Below, in pieces: positions 1 to 6,274 of a DNA stretch of 42,098 bases. A program made the position numbers and the translations under genes. The notes under the pieces are model-generated. The model had not been told where the DNA came from, made no database searches, and worked only from the letters and a program-made list of their open reading frames with translations. The first letter of the stretch is position 1. Each line of letters opens with the position of its first letter. Source of the stretch: a virus; the IMG/VR virus record IMGVR_UViG_3300017770_000036, positions 1 through 42,098 of that record; one strand, given 5' to 3'.

Positions 1-503
1 AAAAAGCTTAGAGTCTGTTCACCACTAATTGTTTTTCTCTCACCTCTACGCTCAATAGCTTCTAAGAGAACAGTTCTTGTTCCTAGCAGCTTCTCTATAC
101 CAATCATAACCTTCTGCAACTCTTCTGCAGTCTCCTGATCCAAGTGCCAATTATTAATTAATGTAGTATACTGGTCTATCTTTTTATTAAAGGCCTCTAA
201 CTGATCGTCAAGAGGATCTCTCTGTAGTGCTCTATACTTATCTATACCTGCCTGCACCAATGGATGCTTAATGTCAGCCCATTTGGGCTTCCCAAAGATG
301 TCAGATATAATCTGCCGATAACGGTCTTTCTCATTTAGATACCTATAAGGTGAATCGTAGTCCTGACTCAAAGCTATAAATTTCATAGCCTTTTGACCTA
401 ACTTTTTTTCCTTTAATATCTTTTGGAACTCTGGAACGGCTAATACACCGTTATCCTCATCCTCTATGTTCTCTCCTTTCTTACTTATCTTTAATAGATA
501 CAT
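1..503 (-). CDS. Partial gene running off left edge, unknown phage protein
   Basis: An open frame begins with ATG at 503 and runs left without a stop to position 1, giving at least 167 residues (begins MYLLKISKKGENIEDEDNG). The ATG directly follows the stop of the upstream gene at 504, so the pair is probably co-translated. The protein is soluble, charged and rich in Lys, Glu and Leu, with helical stretches around residues 95-150. I do not recognise the family. Its place at the head of a minus-strand transcript pointing away from the early region suggests the start of the missing packaging/head module. That role is inferred from position only. Confidence 0.75.
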   Translation of the reverse strand, partial: MYLLKISKKGENIEDEDNGVLAVPEFQKILKEKKLGQKAMKFIALSQDYDSPYRYLNEKDRYRQIISDIFGKPKWADIKHPLVQAGIDKYRALQRDPLDDQLEAFNKKIDQYTTLINNWHLDQETAEELQKVMIGIEKLLGTRTVLLEAIERRGERKTISGEQTLSF

Positions 504-848
504 TTATGCTCTTTCTAATTTATACATAAGCATAAAACTTCCTACGTCCATGCTATTAGAATAACCAACAGGCACCTCTACCTCTTCGTAATCATTCGTC
601 TTCTCATTATAATATATATAGTTTAAGGTCTCCACTATAGGGTCATTAAAATATATACCTCTTTCTAATATCTTCCAGTCATGATCTATCAACCACACAT
701 CTATCTCATTGTCGATAGCTATACTCGGTGCGAAATCAGAAAAATCATCTGTTATATATACTAGTTCTAAGTCTCCCTGCTCGTTTCTTTCTATATCCCC
801 AAACGGAGTCTCTATAAAACTTTTCACGATGTCTTTTAGTTTTGGCAT
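504..848 (-). CDS. Hypothetical small acidic phage protein
   Basis: This is a 114-residue acidic protein (begins MPKLKDIVKSFIET). Its ATG overlaps the stop of the preceding microgene as TAATG, and its own stop abuts the ATG of the next gene at 503. The composition suggests a compact beta-rich domain with several aromatic and acidic residues; no catalytic motif or membrane segment is visible. No family recognised. It is the third gene of a four-gene coupled minus-strand series that starts at 987. Confidence 0.75.
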   Translation of the reverse strand: MPKLKDIVKSFIETPFGDIERNEQGDLELVYITDDFSDFAPSIAIDNEIDVWLIDHDWKILERGIYFNDPIVETLNYIYYNEKTNDYEEVEVPVGYSNSMDVGSFMLMYKLERA

Positions 849-913
849 TAGTACTTTGGTTTTCTTGGCTTAGGCTTAGTCTTAGTCTTTGTCTTTGTTT
901 TTGAATACCCCAT
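848..913 (-). CDS. Lys/Thr-repeat microprotein, 21 aa
   Basis: A 21-residue frame starts at ATG 913 and ends with TAA at 850-848. It reads MGYSKTKTKTKTKPKPRKPK plus a final Tyr. Both ends overlap neighbouring genes as TAATG: the upstream microgene stop shares A913, and the next gene's ATG shares position 848. That double coupling is the main evidence that it is translated. The KT and KP repeats make it very basic, so RNA, DNA or envelope binding is possible, but no function can be assigned. Confidence 0.5.
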   Translation of the reverse strand: MGYSKTKTKTKTKPKPRKPKY

Positions 914-987
914 TAGTATGTGAATTTAGGATTAGACTTACGGGCTTTGCACTTTTTACACTTGCAACCCTTTTTGCATTTCTTCAT
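913..987 (-). CDS. Cys/Lys-rich microprotein, 24 aa
   Basis: A 24-residue frame starts at ATG 987 and ends in TAA overlapping the next ATG (TAATG). It has four cysteines among lysines near the N-terminus (C4, C8, C10, C13; spacing Cx3CxCx2C), followed by a short polar tail. This could be a tiny metal site. It is the first gene after the minus-strand promoter candidate at 1004-1011, about 16 bases away. The evidence is position, coupling and the unusual composition; no function is known. Confidence 0.5.
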   Translation of the reverse strand: MKKCKKGCKCKKCKARKSNPKFTY

Positions 988-1141
988 AATAGTATTGTTT
1001 TAGCAAATATAAAAAAATTTTTTTAGTTGTGAATGTGTGATGCCCTCTGCTGTACACCCCGTGTACTTCCCAAACTTTTGGCTACCGCCATCTATTTATT
1101 CAAAAATCAATTCATTTTCTAACCCCTAAAACTAAGAAAAC
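988..1141. promoter_or_regulatory. Divergent early/late intergenic region
   Basis: These 154 noncoding bases separate the minus-strand genes (ending upstream at 987) from the long plus-strand early block starting at 1142. The left part holds the minus-strand -7 element TATATTTG (1011-1004) next to an A/T run. The right part ends in an A-rich leader before ATG 1142 (CCCCTAAAACTAAGAAAAC), with no Shine-Dalgarno. A plus-strand promoter must lie here for the early genes, but I see no good match to the -33/-7 pair on that strand. Confidence 0.55.
1004..1011 (-). promoter_or_regulatory. Bacteroidetes-type -7 element TATATTTG
   Basis: On the minus strand the sequence reads TATATTTG, an exact match to the Bacteroidetes -7 consensus TAnnTTTG. 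It is about 16 bases upstream of ATG 987. A convincing -33 TTG is not seen upstream, so the call rests on the -7 match and its intergenic position. The same octamer occurs in other gaps at 16390, 18577, 26516 and 38280. Confidence 0.45.
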
Positions 1142-1411
1142 ATGGGACTATTTAACAGAGTAAAAGATTCAGCATCAAACTATGTAAAGTGGCAAAAGAT
1201 TAGCTACAAAGAAGCAAACAAATGTGGAGAGAAACTTGCTAACAACCACTACAAAGATGCAGTGGAGTTCGTTGCAGACATCAACCACAACGTAAACAAG
1301 AAGATGCAAGCAGCAGGAATAACGCCAGAGAAGTTCAAAGATGTAAGAAAATTTGGTAATGCGCTAACTGCAGCTTGTGTTGCTACCATTGGATGCGTTA
1401 TTATAGACTAA
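1142..1411 (+). CDS. Hypothetical early protein with hydrophobic C-terminus
   Basis: This 89-residue protein (MGLFNRVKDSASNYVKWQKI) is the first gene of the plus-strand block. Most of it is basic and probably helical; the last 18 residues (ALTAACVATIGCVIID) are hydrophobic with two cysteines and could be a tail anchor. The gene at 1856 has the same layout (charged helical body, short hydrophobic end), but the sequences are not clearly related. It stands alone with gaps on both sides. Function unknown. Confidence 0.7.
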   Translation: MGLFNRVKDSASNYVKWQKISYKEANKCGEKLANNHYKDAVEFVADINHNVNKKMQAAGITPEKFKDVRKFGNALTAACVATIGCVIID

Positions 1412-1415
1412 ATGC

Positions 1416-1438
1416 GAGTGTAAACGAGTGATACACTC
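1416..1438 (+). promoter_or_regulatory. Hairpin after the first early gene
   Basis: GAGTGTA (1416-1422) pairs perfectly with TACACTC (1432-1438) around a 9-base loop, starting five bases after the stop of the 1142 gene. No T-run follows, so it is not a standard terminator. The rest of the gap to 1591 holds no gene that I can support, only short inverted repeats such as GAGAT/ATCTC near 1525-1537. Confidence 0.4.
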
Positions 1439-1591
1439 TCAACACCCCAAATATCACTCAAAAACCTATTATTTAATCACACAACTACTATCTACACTCA
1501 CTGACTAGAGTACGGTGCGGAAAAGAGATGTATCTCATTCTACCCGTTGTAAACAGTGCTATGTATTTAGTAGTTCTTTAAACTATTCATT

Positions 1592-1774
1592 ATGGATTTT
1601 ACATTACAAGAGCTTTTAGCTCAAAACGATCTTATTGGAAAACTCCTTAAAAAGGGTGAATCAATAAATTATGTTCAACACAAGGTGTATGAACTACGTA
1701 TTCTACAAAGCAAGCTTAAATCTGGTCATTGGAATAATGACGAGTTATTAGCAGCTTTTAACGAAACGCTCTAA
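1592..1774 (+). CDS. Hypothetical 60-aa early protein
   Basis: A 60-residue protein (MDFTLQELLAQNDLIGKLLK) that appears almost wholly alpha-helical, with regularly spaced leucines; no membrane segment, cysteine or catalytic motif. It is isolated by a 180-base gap upstream and a hairpin-bearing gap downstream. The ATG follows an AT-rich leader without a Shine-Dalgarno. It could be a small regulator or host-takeover protein, but nothing in the sequence decides this. Confidence 0.6.
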   Translation: MDFTLQELLAQNDLIGKLLKKGESINYVQHKVYELRILQSKLKSGHWNNDELLAAFNETL

Positions 1775-1826
1775 CGAGTGTCGTATGACATTGGTAGTCA
1801 TGCCTGACGAGTTACCAGACGATAAC

Positions 1827-1858
1827 TTATTAATTAAATTATGGAGGACATTATCATG
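1827..1858 (+). repeat. Leader repeat copy 1 with strong Shine-Dalgarno
   Basis: This 32-base segment ends in ATGGAGGACATTATCATG and matches 2109-2140 at 31 of 32 positions. It holds GGAGG eight bases before the second ATG (1856), an ideal Shine-Dalgarno placement that is rare for Bacteroidetes genes. The repeat stops exactly at the start codon of two unrelated proteins, so it appears to be a reused translation-initiation cassette. Confidence 0.75.
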
Positions 1859-2041
1859 CCTAACAAAGAAAACAAATCAATCAAAGAAGAGTTAAACTCA
1901 ATCTTAAACAATGCAAAGAATAAAGTAAATGAACAAGTTTACGATTATTCAAAACAAGAAATGATAAAAGACATAAAGAAAACAGCTACTGTTACTGCAA
2001 CTGCGTTTGTAACTGCTGTTACATGTTTATGGATTTCATAA
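1856..2041 (+). CDS. Hypothetical small protein with C-terminal hydrophobic tail
   Basis: A 61-residue product if translation starts at ATG 1856, as the GGAGG at 1843-1847 suggests; an in-frame ATG at 1841 would add MEDII. The first 40 residues are charged and helical (MPNKENKSIKEELNSILNN). The last 18 (TATVTATAFVTAVTCLWIS) form a hydrophobic segment that could anchor in a membrane. The layout resembles the 1142 gene product. Function unknown. It is flanked by structured gaps. Confidence 0.65.
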   Translation: MPNKENKSIKEELNSILNNAKNKVNEQVYDYSKQEMIKDIKKTATVTATAFVTAVTCLWIS

Positions 2042-2049
2042 TCATTCAT

Positions 2050-2093
2050 CCCTTGGAACAAGTGTTCGTTACACTCAGCGATGAGTGCAAGGG
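2050..2093 (+). promoter_or_regulatory. Two-step hairpin with 5' bulge
   Basis: CCCTTG (2050-2055) pairs with CAAGGG (2088-2093), and inside it CACTC (2072-2076) pairs with GAGTG (2083-2087). The two 3' arms are directly adjacent, while the 5' arms are separated by 16 bases. No T-run follows, so it is not a normal terminator. It sits between a small gene and the second leader repeat. A similar design occurs at 3556-3600 and, with a shorter bulge, at 2760-2796. Confidence 0.45.
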
Positions 2094-2108
2094 AACTATT
2101 CAAATCAA

Positions 2109-2140
2109 TTATTAACTAAATTATGGAGGACATTATCATG
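2109..2140 (+). repeat. Leader repeat copy 2 with strong Shine-Dalgarno
   Basis: This near-exact second copy of 1827-1858 has one C/T difference in 32 bases and again ends at a start codon (2138), with GGAGG eight bases upstream. The genes that follow the two copies show no similarity after the ATG, which argues against simple gene duplication. Confidence 0.75.
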
Positions 2141-2530
2141 ACTCACGAACAATTTACTGAAGAATTATACAAGCAATACAGAAGCCCTGAAGAGGCTGCT
2201 ATTGCGTTAACTGCATCACTGAAACATTATGAGTTTCAAAAAGAAAAGCTAGACCAAACATTGGTTGATGCTATTATTACTGGTGGTGAAAAAAGAAAAG
2301 AGTGGGAACGTCAAAATGAGCGTTACATTACTCTTATTGAAGAAACTGACCGTAAACTGGAAGAACTGAAAGCATATATTGCTGTTGGTTATCCACAGTG
2401 TATGCATACTAATGCATCGTCTGTATTAGATGTGTACAAAGAAAAAATAATGGAGTATAAAATTAAGAACGGCTTAACAAATGCTGAAGAAAGAAGAAAT
2501 TTAGATTTCGACTGGAAGAGTACGATGTAG
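2138..2530 (+). CDS. Hypothetical coiled-coil early protein
   Basis: A 130-residue protein from ATG 2138 (MTHEQFTEELYKQYRSPEEA); starting at 2123 would add MEDII. I prefer 2138 because of the GGAGG Shine-Dalgarno. It is almost entirely charged helix (about residues 1-75 and 95-130), suggesting a coiled coil; Cys and His occur in a short linker (QCMHT). No known family is recognised. Its stop codon lies inside the left arm of a possible long-range RNA structure (2530-2615). Confidence 0.65.
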   Translation: MTHEQFTEELYKQYRSPEEAAIALTASLKHYEFQKEKLDQTLVDAIITGGEKRKEWERQNERYITLIEETDRKLEELKAYIAVGYPQCMHTNASSVLDVYKEKIMEYKIKNGLTNAEERRNLDFDWKSTM

Positions 2531-2812
2531 GCTGCCATCCACAACTTTAAATTCTGCTTGCTCACTGTGAACTAGTCACTACGATTAGTATACAGCTGGG
2601 CAGCCAGAAAGTTGTAAAGACAACTGTGCTATCTCGTATGGAGCAAAGTATCTGATCCAAATACATTCCTGCATAAGTCGTCAACTATTTCCGTTGGGAA
2701 GACAAATGTATAAAAATATTTAACAGTTCGCAAAGAATTTGCGGCTGAACTTTTAATATGTGTTTAGGGAACAAGCCACCAAAGGAGTGGCAACACTAAA
2801 AGCCCTTTCGTT
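2531..2812 (+). other. 282-base noncoding, structure-rich region
   Basis: No gene is supported here, but there are many pairing possibilities. GGCTGCC (2530-2536) matches GGCAGCC (2599-2605), and ACAACTTT (2541-2548) matches AAAGTTGT (2608-2615). The order is a-b-a'-b', as in a pseudoknot. AGTTGT (2610-2615) can instead pair locally with ACAACT (2620-2625). Farther on, AGTTC-GCAAA pairs with TTTGC and GAACT (2724-2750), and 2760-2796 is another hairpin. It could be a small RNA, a long regulatory leader for the 2813 gene, or an origin-type element. Confidence 0.4.
2760..2796 (+). promoter_or_regulatory. Two-step hairpin upstream of the 2813 gene
   Basis: GTGTT (2760-2764) pairs with AACAC (2792-2796), enclosing GCCAC (2775-2779) paired with GTGGC (2787-2791). 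As at 2050 and 3556, the 3' arms are contiguous and the 5' arms are separated, here by 10 bases. It ends 16 bases before ATG 2813, close enough to affect translation start. No T-run follows. Confidence 0.4.
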
Positions 2813-3070
2813 ATGATTAAATATAATGAATTTATCGATGGAGAGCTTGCTCGTGTAATTGTTGTTAGTAAAGAAGCCTTTATACAACGAATGTCAATCG
2901 AGTTAGAGCAACCTTATATTACATTTGTTGAGTTAGATGTTTTAAATGGAACTCTTCAAATAGTAATGAACTGCGAAGAAGAAGATGGTGTTAGTAGAAC
3001 TTTAGTTTGCGAAGCTATTACAACTGATATTGAAAATGAAGTTATAAACCTTATAAATAAAAAGCTATGA
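2813..3070 (+). CDS. Hypothetical 85-aa protein
   Basis: An acidic 85-residue protein (MIKYNEFIDGELARVIVVSK) with alternating hydrophobic strands and no membrane segment or catalytic motif. It starts the overlapping series 2813-3562, in which every junction is an ATGA overlap, so its translation may drive the next three genes. The ATG follows the hairpin-rich region directly. No family recognised. Confidence 0.7.
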   Translation: MIKYNEFIDGELARVIVVSKEAFIQRMSIELEQPYITFVELDVLNGTLQIVMNCEEEDGVSRTLVCEAITTDIENEVINLINKKL

Positions 3071-3225
3071 AAAAGCTAATCGATTTATTTAAGTTCATTG
3101 GTATACTATCAATCAACTTACTATTACTGTTTATGTTCGCATTAACAGGTTCACTGAGTATGCTATTCTTATTACCATTCGGTATATTTTGTATGGCATT
3201 AATCCTAAATGATTCATCGTTATGA
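3067..3225 (+). CDS. Two-pass membrane microprotein, 52 aa
   Basis: A 52-residue frame (MKKLIDLFKFIGILSINLLL) whose ATG overlaps the stop of the 2813 gene (ATGA) and whose own TGA overlaps the ATG of the next. After a basic start, two hydrophobic stretches (about residues 9-27 and 30-47) would cross the inner membrane as a hairpin, ending in a polar NDSSL tail. Early phage membrane microproteins often modify host functions or exclude other phages, but nothing here specifies the role. Confidence 0.6.
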   Translation: MKKLIDLFKFIGILSINLLLLFMFALTGSLSMLFLLPFGIFCMALILNDSSL

Positions 3226-3344
3226 TACACATTATCATCACACACGCGTTAGCCTTTGGCTTTGGTGCATGTATTGGCGGATACATAATAACAAGCATCA
3301 TAGAAAATAAAGTTATGAACACATTAAAAGAGTTAGACAAATGA
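3222..3344 (+). CDS. Single-pass membrane microprotein, 40 aa
   Basis: A 40-residue frame (MIHIIITHALAFGFGACIGG) linked by ATGA overlaps to both neighbours. The first 26 residues are hydrophobic with a small-residue face (GFGACIGG) that could mediate helix packing; the remainder is a short charged helix ending ELDK. It is probably a small inner-membrane protein working with the adjacent 52-residue protein. Function unknown. Confidence 0.55.
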   Translation: MIHIIITHALAFGFGACIGGYIITSIIENKVMNTLKELDK

Positions 3345-3562
3345 AAAAGCGAAAAAGAATGCCTGTAGCATCTAGCAATGCTAAGACTAAGCGCGTTGTA
3401 GAAACTAAATCAGAACGCCAAATAAGAGAATGGAAATCTGAAGTACACAAATTTGGAAAATCCTTAAAGAAAGGACTATCTAAATTTGATCTGAAAGCAA
3501 AGCAGATTAAAGAAGATGTGAATAGAGTTATTGCTTTAGGCATAGAAAACCCTAACCTGTAG
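3341..3562 (+). CDS. Basic hypothetical protein, 73 aa
   Basis: A strongly basic 73-residue protein (MKKRKRMPVASSNAKTKRVV) with a disordered N-terminus and a helical second half rich in Lys and Glu. Its ATG overlaps the previous stop. The charge suggests nucleic-acid binding, but there is no recognisable fold. The stop codon falls inside the 5' region of a hairpin (3556-3600). Confidence 0.65.
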   Translation: MKKRKRMPVASSNAKTKRVVETKSERQIREWKSEVHKFGKSLKKGLSKFDLKAKQIKEDVNRVIALGIENPNL

Positions 3563-3600
3563 GCTTTGAGGCTGTGAGGTGACTCGTTGTCACCTACAGG
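3556..3600 (+). promoter_or_regulatory. Two-step hairpin with 16-base 5' bulge
   Basis: CCTGT (3556-3560) pairs with ACAGG (3596-3600), enclosing AGGTGAC (3577-3583) paired with GTCACCT (3589-3595) around a TCGTT loop. The 5' arms are separated by 16 bases, exactly as at 2050-2093, and the 3' arms are contiguous. There is no T-run, so a processing site, mRNA stabiliser or protein-binding site fits better than a terminator. Confidence 0.45.
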
Positions 3601-3663
3601 TACTATTATTAACTAAACTAATGTCTTACAGGTTAAAACAAAAGACGTAAACTAATCCTGAGA

Positions 3664-3981
3664 ATGCGTATGAAAAAAGTAGTAAAAATTGTAAATGTCT
3701 ATGGCAAAGAACAATTATTGTTCAATAACGGATCTGGTAAAATTCAATCTGTTAAATTAAACAAATACACAAAAGTACCTAAAGTTATTCTTGCAAATAG
3801 AAATCCATTCAAGGCATTTAAGTCTTGGGTTGAAAACCAAGCAGGTAAAATACTTTGGATGAAAAGTGAAAATGCTGAATATGTAAACTATTCATTAGTA
3901 AGTATATCATTTTACAAGGATTATATAAATGGAGACTTAGCTAAACACTATTTTCTTAAAAACAAAAACAATAAACAATAG
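3664..3981 (+). CDS. Hypothetical basic protein, 105 aa
   Basis: A 105-residue basic protein (MRMKKVVKIVNVYGKEQLLF). The second ATG at 3670 is an equally good start. The N-terminal half looks like short beta strands, the C-terminal half contains a Trp-bearing helix (KAFKSWVENQAGKILW) and a poly-Asn/Lys end. No motif or family recognised. It is followed after five bases by the next gene. Confidence 0.65.
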   Translation: MRMKKVVKIVNVYGKEQLLFNNGSGKIQSVKLNKYTKVPKVILANRNPFKAFKSWVENQAGKILWMKSENAEYVNYSLVSISFYKDYINGDLAKHYFLKNKNNKQ

Positions 3982-3986
3982 AAATT

Positions 3987-4190
3987 ATGGGAAAAATTAC
4001 ATTTAGTAAAGAGCAGTTAAAAAAGCTTAATAACAAAGAGCAAAAAGAAAAAGAAAGAGAACAAGCTGTTGTTTCTCTTAAAAAGAAAACTGCAAAGAAA
4101 AATAAAGAAAAAGCTGTAAGGCTTAAATTTCTTAATGATTTAAATGGACTTAAAAATCTTATTAACACAGTAGAAATAGCACTATCATGA
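3987..4190 (+). CDS. Lys/Glu-rich coiled-coil protein, 67 aa
   Basis: A 67-residue protein made almost wholly of Lys, Glu, Gln and Leu (MGKITFSKEQLKKLNNKEQK), predicted by eye to be one long helix or coiled coil. Its stop overlaps the ATG of the membrane protein at 4187 (ATGA), suggesting that the two act together. No family recognised. Confidence 0.65.
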   Translation: MGKITFSKEQLKKLNNKEQKEKEREQAVVSLKKKTAKKNKEKAVRLKFLNDLNGLKNLINTVEIALS

Positions 4191-4372
4191 ACCAAAAGAA
4201 AAACTTAATAGACAAGGCGTTTAACCTGTGTATCACGGGTTTCGCCATTGCATTAGGTACCTTGCTCTTCGCCTCAGTTGTAGGCGTTGTAGCATCGTTT
4301 CTAATCGGGCTTGCACCTGTAGTAGCTGGTGCGATAGTAATAGGATTAATATATTATAGATTTAAAGAATAG
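4187..4372 (+). CDS. Two-pass membrane protein, 61 aa
   Basis: A 61-residue protein with a short charged start (MNQKKNLIDKAFNL) and two hydrophobic segments, about residues 15-38 and 40-57, rich in Gly, Ala and Val, ending in YYRFKE. It is translationally coupled to the coiled-coil protein upstream. It is far from the lysis block and in the early region, so a host-membrane effector is more likely than a holin, though this is inference. Confidence 0.65.
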   Translation: MNQKKNLIDKAFNLCITGFAIALGTLLFASVVGVVASFLIGLAPVVAGAIVIGLIYYRFKE

Positions 4373-4419
4373 TCAATAAACTTGACTTTTCATTTAGTTA
4401 ATTTGTAAAAACAATAGTT

Positions 4420-5004
4420 ATGAAAAACATGGAAGAATATTTGTTCTGGGATAATGACAATTCATTCAATGAATATATGCATGCAGATGAAGAGAAAAAA
4501 CGACAAAAAGAAGAAAAAGAAAAAGAAAAACTAAGAAAACTATCAAACGATCCAGAAAAACGTTTTGCAACAAGAATGCTTTTAAATTTTAAAGAAGAGG
4601 TAAATAATTTATTTGATGAGTTCCAAGAAGAACTTATAGAACAATCTAATTACATTATAAAAAAGAATAGTGGTTTGATTAGATATAGAGCAGGCTGCAG
4701 AAGAGGCTCATTTGATGGCATTATAAAGGGCATTCAATACGACACTCTTCGTTGTCCAATAAATATGACTTACGATCAAGCAATAAAGTTTTACAAAAAA
4801 TACAGTCACATTGAAGGCTTGTATATTTGGCCAACAAATGACGATGGATTCGAAGGTGCTTTATATCAAGATAGAAAAGAAGTTGGTGGAACATATGTAA
4901 ATAGAATAGATAAAACTAAAAAAATAGTTTATCCACCACATTACCCTGAAGAATTTATAAAACAATACGAAAAAGTATCAAAAAAATATAAAGAGAATTG
5001 GTAA
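4420..5004 (+). CDS. Hypothetical 194-aa early protein
   Basis: A 194-residue protein. Residues 1-45 include a highly charged coil (EEKKRQKEEKEKEKLRK); the rest is a mixed domain with two cysteines, a conserved-looking 'GLYIWPTNDDGFEGALYQD' segment and a C-terminal helix rich in Lys and Tyr. No catalytic motif recognised. The 47-base gap before it has an A/T-rich leader and nothing else obvious. The next gene starts immediately after its stop. Confidence 0.7.
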   Translation: MKNMEEYLFWDNDNSFNEYMHADEEKKRQKEEKEKEKLRKLSNDPEKRFATRMLLNFKEEVNNLFDEFQEELIEQSNYIIKKNSGLIRYRAGCRRGSFDGIIKGIQYDTLRCPINMTYDQAIKFYKKYSHIEGLYIWPTNDDGFEGALYQDRKEVGGTYVNRIDKTKKIVYPPHYPEEFIKQYEKVSKKYKENW

Positions 5005-5232
5005 ATGACAAAAGACAAAATGTTAAGTGAAATAACAAGAGTAGAAGCAGGATCCTACAGAAATGTAGGCTGCAATATGCTTGGTTATTACACAAAAGAA
5101 CCGATAGGTTATCGAGAAAACTTAGAAGCTATATATAGTAAACTAAGCATTGAAGACTTAAATACTCTATACAATATAAAAGTAATAGAGTTTAAAAACT
5201 TATTAAAACTTAAACTAAAAAGTAAATTATGA
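5005..5232 (+). CDS. Hypothetical 75-aa protein
   Basis: A 75-residue protein (MTKDKMLSEITRVEAGSYRN) whose ATG directly abuts the previous stop and whose own stop overlaps the next ATG. A polar N-terminal half containing two Cys/Tyr-rich turns is followed by a helix and a Lys/Leu-rich end. The order of genes and tight spacing mark it as a real operon member. Function unknown. Confidence 0.65.
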   Translation: MTKDKMLSEITRVEAGSYRNVGCNMLGYYTKEPIGYRENLEAIYSKLSIEDLNTLYNIKVIEFKNLLKLKLKSKL

Positions 5233-5543
5233 AAACATACCTTTTGATTAAAAAAGACAGTGCGTTTATGGAAACTTTTAAATCCTTTGATGATGTATTA
5301 AAGGAAATAGAAATTATAAACAAAGAACATTATGATGGAAGTCACTGGTCTATTTTCGGAAGAGGCTCACATGATGAGCCTTATAATATTGATAGTGCAG
5401 TTCTGCAAAAAGAAAGAAATTGGGAATGCGAATATACTACCTTCTTTATAAGGTGTATTGATGGAGATACTGGAGAAATAACAGATTTAGATACAGAAGA
5501 AATTATTAACTGGGGTCTTGGACCAAAACCACAAAACAATTAA
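5229..5543 (+). CDS. Hypothetical acidic protein, 104 aa
   Basis: A 104-residue acidic protein (MKTYLLIKKDSAFMETFKSF) coupled by ATGA to the gene before it. It looks like a small alpha/beta domain with several Trp and Asp residues and an acidic stretch (DGDTGEITDLDTEE). No family recognised. Phages often carry many such short acidic host-takeover proteins in their early region. Confidence 0.65.
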   Translation: MKTYLLIKKDSAFMETFKSFDDVLKEIEIINKEHYDGSHWSIFGRGSHDEPYNIDSAVLQKERNWECEYTTFFIRCIDGDTGEITDLDTEEIINWGLGPKPQNN

Positions 5544-5546
5544 ACT

Positions 5547-6056
5547 ATGAAACAACCAACTGAAAATCAACTAAAGAAGTTTGAAAACGTACCATTAGTA
5601 TCAATGTGGATACCACATGGTTACATGAGAGATTTAATGGATTATGAAAGAAGTGCATTTTTTATAAAAGATGGACATATTGATTATAGATTTATATTCT
5701 TTCAACCTCCTACTGAACATTTACAAACTTGGGTAAGACGCAATTATGTACCGCCTTCATCTCATGCCTCATTAGATTCAGTAAGATTCCATGTATCTTC
5801 TCTTATAGAAGTTAAACTACCTTGGAAACATTATGAAATAATAAGAGACGCTTGTTTCGGTACAGTATTAATCAATGAAGATAACCTCGAAACAAAAGAA
5901 GAAAAACTTAAAGCTAGAATGAGCTTGCTTACAAATAAAGATGGAGTAGCATTAATGTTTAAATATGAACCAGAAATAATAGACATTCACAAAGAATTAA
6001 TGAAAATAATAGAAGAAAAAAATAGAAGTTATAACCCTTGTAAACCAATTACATAA
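5547..6056 (+). CDS. Hypothetical 169-aa protein
   Basis: A 169-residue soluble protein beginning MKQPTENQLKKFENVPLVSM. It contains aromatic-rich strands (FFIKDGHIDYRFIFFQPP) and a C-terminal Lys/Glu helix. No known motif is seen. The stop overlaps the next ATG as TAATG at 6056. It is within the run of unidentified genes that precedes the radical SAM gene. Confidence 0.65.
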   Translation: MKQPTENQLKKFENVPLVSMWIPHGYMRDLMDYERSAFFIKDGHIDYRFIFFQPPTEHLQTWVRRNYVPPSSHASLDSVRFHVSSLIEVKLPWKHYEIIRDACFGTVLINEDNLETKEEKLKARMSLLTNKDGVALMFKYEPEIIDIHKELMKIIEEKNRSYNPCKPIT

Positions 6057-6274
6057 TGAGCACACAAGAACATTTACCAGAATTAGTTATAGCTCTTCAA
6101 AACAAAGTTATAGAACTTGATACAGAGCTTAAACTAGAAAACGAAAATAAACGAAGTCACGTTGTAGGCTTACAATTACAGATTGAAAACTTACAAGAAG
6201 ACAACAACAAGTTAGTAGAAGTAATCAAGGGGCTTGACCCTACAAATCCAATTTTACAACATCTTACACTATGA
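6056..6274 (+). CDS. Small coiled-coil protein, 72 aa
   Basis: A 72-residue protein (MSTQEHLPELVIALQNKVIE) that is almost continuous amphipathic helix with heptad-like Leu/Ile spacing, ending in a short Pro-containing tail. It overlaps both neighbours (TAATG upstream, ATGA downstream). Probably forms a coiled-coil dimer or oligomer. Function unknown. Confidence 0.65.
   Translation: MSTQEHLPELVIALQNKVIELDTELKLENENKRSHVVGLQLQIENLQEDNNKLVEVIKGLDPTNPILQHLTL

Noticed and set aside
2389-2397. A perfect DnaA box (TTATCCACA).
   Set aside because: It is a single copy within a coding sequence, with no cluster of boxes or AT-rich unwinding element nearby. It does not support an origin call on its own.
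2530-2605. A 76-base segment bounded by GGCTGCC and GGCAGCC, like the acceptor stem of a tRNA.
   Set aside because: No D-, anticodon- or T-arm can be formed; there is no GTTCGA-type T-loop and no CCA. The arms fit better with the pseudoknot pattern that continues to 2615.
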